DNA of 64,000 bases. Origin: Lachnospiraceae bacterium (lineage in GTDB: Bacteria; Bacillota; Clostridia; Lachnospirales; Lachnospiraceae). The DNA lies in assembly GCA_017427775.1 (NCBI GenBank), contig JAFRSD010000049.1, forward strand, positions 42,279-106,278. Direction: 5' to 3'. Below the pieces are notes generated by a model that did no database searches, had not been told where the DNA came from, and was given only the letters and a program-made list of their open reading frames with translations. This document shows positions 59,581-64,000 of the stretch, in pieces. How positions within the stretch are numbered: the first letter of the stretch is position 1; every line of letters starts with the position of its first letter. Position numbers and translations under genes: made by a program.

Positions 59581-62568
59581 CTATTCTTTTTCGAGACCGA
59601 ATTCGATTCTCTTCTTCTTAATCTCTTCGTTGATATCGCGCGTGTAGTCAAGGAGCGTCTCACGAGCATCCTGGTTCGCGTTGATAACCTTACGTACTGC
59701 GTTAACGATATGTCTTGACGTGTAGTATCCGCCGGGAACCTCAGGGGTACCTACGATCCATTCTCTCTGTGCAAGAAGAACTTCACGCTGCTTGGAGCTC
59801 CAAGCAAGCTGGTCAAATGCCTTCATGTTAGCCGGAGCATATCTTGCGGACTCACCCATAACCGCCTCAAGTTCCATACCGTACTGAGCCTGGATGTCTG
59901 CACTTGCCCACCACTGAAGGAAGGTCCAAGCCTCTTCGTGCTTCTTGGATTTCTCGAGAAGCATCGAGCAAACGCCCCAGCACTGTACGCTTCGGTCGAT
60001 ATCGTATTCACCGTCGCCGTCACGGTCAACCTTGTTGCCGTCCTCGTCCGTTACATAAGTTCCGGGGATGAGGGCCATATCCCACAAACCGCGAAGCTCG
60101 GGAGCGGATACGCAAAGGGTATTGAATGTGTTGTAGTCTACGAAACCGATCGGCATTTCACCGGTACGGAAACGGTCTACAAATGCATAGTCACGAGGAG
60201 TATTGTAATGTGTGAAGAACTTGGTATAAGCTTCGAACGCTTCAATCGCGACATCCGAATCCAGGTTTACTCTGGAGAGGTCATCCGTATAAAGGGATGC
60301 GCCGCGCTGATAAAGCTGTGCGTAGAAACCGTTCATATCCGGGTTCGCCACGTTGTTGATCTTACGTTCGGTGGAAGGAATACCGACATCCATGTGAGAC
60401 TTCTGCAATTCGGAAAGAATCGTGATCAGGTCATCCCATGTCTGCGGAACTTCAAGGTTCAATTCTTCGAAGATATCGGTACGATAGAACATTACATTGA
60501 AGTACTGTGTTTCGGGAATTGCGTAAACGCCTTTACCGTATTTATAAGGAACCCACGAAGATTCCGTGAATTCGGCAATTACTTCGTCAAATCCGAGCAC
60601 GCCGGTTTCATCGTTATGCTTGAACTGCGTCAGGTCGCAGGCGGCTCCTCGCAAAGCGTAGTTGACAGGCTCACCGCCGGCTACACCGAGTGCAACGTCG
60701 GGACCGGTTCCGGCTACCGTTGCCGGAAGCAATACGTCTGCTGTGATCAGGTCAAGGTTAACACCGATGTTGTACTTCGGTACGAAATCGGAGTCGATCA
60801 GACGCTTCAGAATGGTACTCTGGTCACGGCCGCTGAAGATCCAAACCGTTATGGTTTCCATCTCATCACCGTAAACGTTACCGATGGCATTGTAGTCAAC
60901 CGTGAAGGAAGCAACGAATGCCTTAATCTCATGGAATGCTTTCTGGAACCAGTTCGCGGTATCGTTCTTAACCTTGTAATCCGCGCCGGATACGACGATG
61001 TAGTCGATATCGAGCTGGGAATCACTCAGGGTAAGGATTGCGGAACCGAGGGAACTTACGTTACCCTTGAAGGCAACGAGGTTCTTCGGGATCTTCGCGT
61101 CATCGGCGGCAAATTTCTCAAGCTGGTCCGCAAGGGTAAGACATGCGGTAACCTGAGAGCCTTTCTCACCGGTATATGCTACAAGGTCATCGATCAGTTT
61201 GTAGAGAACCTTGTATTCATCATTCATGGCGGCGATAACGCCCGGATACTTCTGGCCGATGTTATAGTCACGGTTTTCATCGGGCGTTGTTCCGGTAAGA
61301 ACGAGGATCTGACGATACATGCTGTTCATACGGAACACGCTGTCGTTCATGCGGTTCAGAAGGTCGCCCATCTGTCCGAGGGTAACCTCAAGACGGATGT
61401 AGTTAACACCCTTATGAAGGAAGAACTTGTATGCTTTGCCCTTCTCGTCCGCAAGCTTCACCATCTTCCAGTCGCTGCTGAAAGCAAACTGAATAGCGGA
61501 AACTTCGTCGAACGGGATCTCGCCGTTGATATACAAAGAACGACACGACACGAAACCACGGTTGTAGTTCTGTCTTGCCTTAATGGTAATCTCATAGTAG
61601 CCGTCAGCAGGAACCTCGCACTCCCACTCGATCCACTGACCGGCTCTCTTCCAGTTCTCGCCGCCGGTCATGTTGAAGACCTGCTTCGTTACACTGTAAG
61701 GATAGGTGACTGCGGAGGATCTGTCATAAGTAGCAAACAAAGACTGCTCGGAACGGAGCGTAGCCTTTTCGCCCTCAAGACGTACGGCGGTCTTGTTCGA
61801 AGCCGTACTGGAGCCGTGTTCGCTTTCCATCTTGCTGAGATACGTCTTATAGTTGTCTCTCTCCTTAACGGCCTTCAGCGTAAGGTCGCTCAGAATAAGG
61901 GTCTCCTGCGTCGCGTTAAAGCGGATGTAGTTGATGCCCTTATCAAAATAGAGACGGTAAGGCTCGGTAATGTAGCCCTGGTCATCACGGATGTAGACGG
62001 TTTCCCAGCGGGGAGCTTCCTTCTGATTCGGACGAAGCTGGTTGCCCTGGTTGTCTTCCGTAATCATGCCGTCATCCGTGTACATTCTCGGAAAAGCGAT
62101 CTGGGTAGCGCCGTTGTACTGCGCTTTGCCGTTGATCAGGAGCTCTCTCTGAATCTCAACGCCGCGGGATGTCTTCTTGTCGGTATCAGGATAGTAAGTG
62201 AGCAGCATGTTATACAATCCGGCCTCCGGAACGGTAACCGCAAACTCAACAAAGCCGTCTTCGTAGGACTTCAAAACGCCCTTCTTCGAAGCGACATCAG
62301 CATACTCGTAGCCTTCTCCTTTGTACAGGTCTTCCTTCAGGTCAACCGTAATGTCTTCGGTCGGACATGCGGCATCCTTGTAACGCTGAAGAAAAGCAGC
62401 ATACGAGTCACTACGACCTTCGGCTTCCACCTTGGAGAAGTCAAAGCCCTTGTACTTGTCGGAATAGTCTGTCTTCTTCGTTAATCCGTTCCAGATCAGA
62501 AGGAATACGATGACAGCTATGATCAAAGCCGACCAGTATACACTCTTTTTCTTTAATAGTTTTAACAT
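59581..62568 (-). CDS. Giant membrane-anchored sugar-binding protein with two lectin-like domains
   Basis: 995 residues from the ATG at 62568 (ACGGAGG upstream). An uncleaved N-terminal helix (about 10-28) replaces the usual lipobox. Two jelly-roll, CBM-like domains follow: about 75-235 (VPEAGLYNMLLTYYP, GINYIRFNATQE) and 265-400 (VRLEGEKATLRSEQ, AGQWIEWECEVPADGYYEITIKARQN, GVNYIRLEVT). A helical spacer (about 400-565) leads to a family 1 solute-binding domain (about 570-995) with PDVALGVAGGEPVNYALRGA and a Ca-binding-like loop DRDGDGEYDID. It is roughly twice the normal binding-protein length and heads the locus. Confidence 0.85.
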   Translation of the reverse strand: MLKLLKKKSVYWSALIIAVIVFLLIWNGLTKKTDYSDKYKGFDFSKVEAEGRSDSYAAFLQRYKDAACPTEDITVDLKEDLYKGEGYEYADVASKKGVLKSYEDGFVEFAVTVPEAGLYNMLLTYYPDTDKKTSRGVEIQRELLINGKAQYNGATQIAFPRMYTDDGMITEDNQGNQLRPNQKEAPRWETVYIRDDQGYITEPYRLYFDKGINYIRFNATQETLILSDLTLKAVKERDNYKTYLSKMESEHGSSTASNKTAVRLEGEKATLRSEQSLFATYDRSSAVTYPYSVTKQVFNMTGGENWKRAGQWIEWECEVPADGYYEITIKARQNYNRGFVSCRSLYINGEIPFDEVSAIQFAFSSDWKMVKLADEKGKAYKFFLHKGVNYIRLEVTLGQMGDLLNRMNDSVFRMNSMYRQILVLTGTTPDENRDYNIGQKYPGVIAAMNDEYKVLYKLIDDLVAYTGEKGSQVTACLTLADQLEKFAADDAKIPKNLVAFKGNVSSLGSAILTLSDSQLDIDYIVVSGADYKVKNDTANWFQKAFHEIKAFVASFTVDYNAIGNVYGDEMETITVWIFSGRDQSTILKRLIDSDFVPKYNIGVNLDLITADVLLPATVAGTGPDVALGVAGGEPVNYALRGAACDLTQFKHNDETGVLGFDEVIAEFTESSWVPYKYGKGVYAIPETQYFNVMFYRTDIFEELNLEVPQTWDDLITILSELQKSHMDVGIPSTERKINNVANPDMNGFYAQLYQRGASLYTDDLSRVNLDSDVAIEAFEAYTKFFTHYNTPRDYAFVDRFRTGEMPIGFVDYNTFNTLCVSAPELRGLWDMALIPGTYVTDEDGNKVDRDGDGEYDIDRSVQCWGVCSMLLEKSKKHEEAWTFLQWWASADIQAQYGMELEAVMGESARYAPANMKAFDQLAWSSKQREVLLAQREWIVGTPEVPGGYYTSRHIVNAVRKVINANQDARETLLDYTRDINEEIKKKRIEFGLEKE

Positions 62569-62934
62569 TGGAACCTCCGTTCTGCCGGTGTTACACACGC
62601 CGTTTCGGTATTTCAGCGCGCAAAACACCCCAGAAATCACCATGATGTGCAAATATTATATAAAAAAAGTATTGCAAATGCACTTCATTTTTTGCTATAT
62701 TATAGTCAAATCTTGCTAAAACATTTTTTTCGACGGTTTTTTTTCGTGTTTTTGAGCGGATTTTGTGCAAAAAATCGAGATGATAAATGGCATTTACCCT
62801 CTTCATTTCCCCTTTCTGTACACAAAATCCCCTAAAAACACCCCTTGTTTTTGTGCATTTTATCGATTTTCCCGCTAGCAACATTTGTTTTTTGCCGTTT
62901 TGCAATGGCAATATATGAAACATGAGGCAATACT
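62569..62934. promoter_or_regulatory. Divergent AT-rich control region of the carbohydrate locus
   Basis: 366 bases without a gene between the giant binding protein and araC-type genes. A TATAAT at 62660-62655 (minus strand) has only a poor -35 sequence (GTGCAT) 17 bases away, fitting an activator-dependent promoter. Related TGCAAAT/TTGCAAAA motifs recur near 62648, 62673, 62766 and 62910 and could be AraC-type half sites. The rest is T-rich and shows nothing I can name. Confidence 0.45.
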
Positions 62935-63813
62935 ATGGAACGCGAACTGGAAGGCACCCGTGAAAAAGTCGCCTATGAAGACAACCGATCAGTCCTGTTA
63001 TATCTCAACCGGCAGAATGTGAACTATGACACGCACTGGCATACCGCCGCAGAGATCATTATGCCGCTTGAGAATGATTATCAGGTTACGACCAACGAGC
63101 GCCAGTACACGCTCGGACCGTGGGATATCCTGTTCATCCCGCCCGGGGAGCTGCATACGCTGAACGCCCCTCCGACAGGGCAGCGTCTTATTCTGATGTT
63201 CGACCTGTCCGTGCTGAGCGCGTTCGAAGACTTTTCCACTCTGACGCCCATTCTGTCCCAGCCGATTCTGATCACGCAGGATTCCAATTCCGAGATCCAC
63301 GACACCGAAGTCGGTCTGTTGAAGAGCGTGATCGAGGAATACCAGCACCGTGCCGAACCGATGCGGATCACGATGATCTATTCCTATCTGCTCCGCTTCT
63401 TCGTTCACCTTGGCCGACAGCATATCCGCGCCGATGTCATCTTCCCGGAGGTCCGCCTCGGCAAGCAGATGGAATACGTTGAGAAGCTGAATAACGTCGT
63501 TTCCTATATTAATTCGAATTTTGCAGAGGAGATCTCGCTTGAGAAGGCCGCTTCGCTCGCAGGCTTTTCGAAATTCCATTTTTCGCGGCTCTTTAAGCAG
63601 TTTACGGGGCAGTCGTTCTACAACTACTTAAACCAGCGCCGCGTGAAGGCTGCCGAGTCGCTTCTTCTGAATCCGCATCTGTCCGTCACCGATGTGGCCA
63701 TGCAGTCCGGGTTCACCTCGATCGCGACGTTCAACCGCGTATTCCGCCAGGCGAAGAACTGCACCCCTTCCGAGTATAAGATCTACTATCACCGCCGGAG
63801 CCGTATCCGGTAG
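62935..63813 (+). CDS. AraC-family transcriptional regulator of the carbohydrate locus
   Basis: 292 residues. N-terminal cupin sensing domain (about 15-150) with THWHTAAEIIMPLENDY and GPWDILFIPPGELHTL. C-terminal double helix-turn-helix (about 190-285): EISLEKAASLAGFSKFHFSRLFKQFTGQSFYNYLNQRRVKAAESLL and LSVTDVAMQSGFTSIATFNRVFRQAKNCTPSEYK. GAGG precedes the ATG. Divergent from the locus it probably activates when its sugar ligand is present. Confidence 0.92.
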   Translation: MERELEGTREKVAYEDNRSVLLYLNRQNVNYDTHWHTAAEIIMPLENDYQVTTNERQYTLGPWDILFIPPGELHTLNAPPTGQRLILMFDLSVLSAFEDFSTLTPILSQPILITQDSNSEIHDTEVGLLKSVIEEYQHRAEPMRITMIYSYLLRFFVHLGRQHIRADVIFPEVRLGKQMEYVEKLNNVVSYINSNFAEEISLEKAASLAGFSKFHFSRLFKQFTGQSFYNYLNQRRVKAAESLLLNPHLSVTDVAMQSGFTSIATFNRVFRQAKNCTPSEYKIYYHRRSRIR

Positions 63814-63838
63814 TGCTCCGCATTTCGAAAACGCAAAA

Positions 63839-63861
63839 AGCAGAAGCCGTTCGCTTCTGCT
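63839..63861 (-). terminator. Hairpin with minus-strand T run
   Basis: Nine-bp arms AGCAGAAGC / GCTTCTGCT followed by five T's on the minus strand. It could stop transcripts entering from the right before they reach araC antisense. Confidence 0.6.
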
Positions 63862-63876
63862 CAGACTGAAGACAAA

Positions 63877-63913
63877 GTCCGAGGCACAGACCGCCTCGGA
63901 CTTATCTTTTTTT
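63877..63913 (+). terminator. Intrinsic terminator of the AraC-family gene
   Basis: Nine-bp perfect arms GTCCGAGGC / GCCTCGGAC, then TTATC and seven T's on the plus strand. Confidence 0.82.
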
Positions 63914-63920
63914 GTTGGTT

Positions 63921-63967
63921 AAAAAGTGCCGAAAAGCCTTATATTTACTGGCTTTTCGGCACTTTTT
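63921..63967. terminator. Second, bidirectional terminator
   Basis: Eighteen-bp perfect arms (63921-63938 and 63950-63967) beginning AAAAAGTGCC and ending in CACTTTTT, a T run on either strand. Confidence 0.85.
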
Positions 63968-63968
63968 G

Positions 63969-63977
63969 TGGTATAAT
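63969..63977 (+). promoter_or_regulatory. Extended -10 promoter for a gene beyond the right edge
   Basis: TGG-TATAAT (63969-63977), an extended -10 element directly after the bidirectional terminator. Its -35 would fall inside the hairpin and is poor. No start codon is visible before the window ends. Confidence 0.5.
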
Positions 63978-64000
63978 GGAAGTATCAAATCCGAGGGGTA

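Noticed and set aside
59938..62484. 848-codon open frame on the plus strand opposite the giant binding-protein gene
   Set aside because: No ribosome site, no family resemblance, and the opposite strand has clear domains. Long antisense frames here are a by-product of codon bias.
1..64000. tRNA or rRNA genes
   Set aside because: No cloverleaf or rRNA-like segment was recognised in the intergenic gaps; a covariance search would be needed to exclude odd cases.

Overview
The window is about 50% GC and carries the gene content and order of a gut or rumen Lachnospiraceae (class Clostridia). Evidence includes an apt-relA-MBL-hemZ-hisS-aspS run with the short archaeal-type AspRS, class III (oxygen-free) ribonucleotide reductase, reverse rubrerythrin, a SpaA/Cna-B surface protein, and a large NHL/YIP1/DUF5696 carbohydrate-uptake cluster. 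Genus-level placement is inference. No tRNA, rRNA, CRISPR array, phage or insertion sequence was seen. Most genes are on the minus strand; a plus-strand block lies at 29.9-34.8 kb.

Left part (1-19.7 kb, minus strand). The start of upp at the edge has its own promoter and is insulated by stacked terminators. Next come a two-component pair whose kinase has two extra C-terminal membrane helices, then one long housekeeping run read from 16.2 kb down to 3.5 kb: apt, relA, an MBL hydrolase, hemZ, an HD-GYP protein, hisS, aspS, a DUF1294 protein, galM, a 38-residue ORF, two membrane proteins and an MFS transporter. Upstream are an ECF sigma/DUF4179 anti-sigma pair and a zinc-ribbon membrane protein coupled to a small partner.

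Sulfur block (19.9-29.7 kb, minus). LysR regulator, leader region, glutathionyl-hydroquinone-reductase-like protein, polar amino-acid ABC transporter, double-GNAT acetyltransferase, M20 deacylase, cystathionine gamma-lyase/synthase and a PatB/MalY C-S lyase. The leader encodes a 29-residue peptide with a Met/Cys-rich core, followed by a terminator whose 5' arm is perfectly complementary to codons just after that core: a ribosome-mediated attenuator. The enzyme set resembles the Bacillus yxe/ytm systems for salvaging S-modified cysteines, but no oxygen-dependent monooxygenase is present. I consider this the best candidate for an undescribed system.

Middle (29.9-46.8 kb). ilvE and folA; plsY and plsC bracketing a second two-component system; thyA beside nrdD (fused to a glutaredoxin-like domain, with NrdR-like boxes upstream); hflX; a TPR lipoprotein divergent from reverse rubrerythrin; a thioester-domain adhesin with a structured leader; a 64-bp repeat pair; fba and lepB.

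Right part (46.8-63.8 kb, minus, with a divergent AraC activator). One carbohydrate locus: a membrane-anchored 995-residue binding protein with two lectin-like domains, two permease pairs, a beta-propeller/TPR membrane protein, a YIP1 protein, DUF5696, a second binding lipoprotein and a cytosolic GH3 glycosidase. It has no transporter ATPase, so a shared ATPase elsewhere is expected. A possible terminator/antiterminator switch sits between the lipoprotein and GH3 genes.
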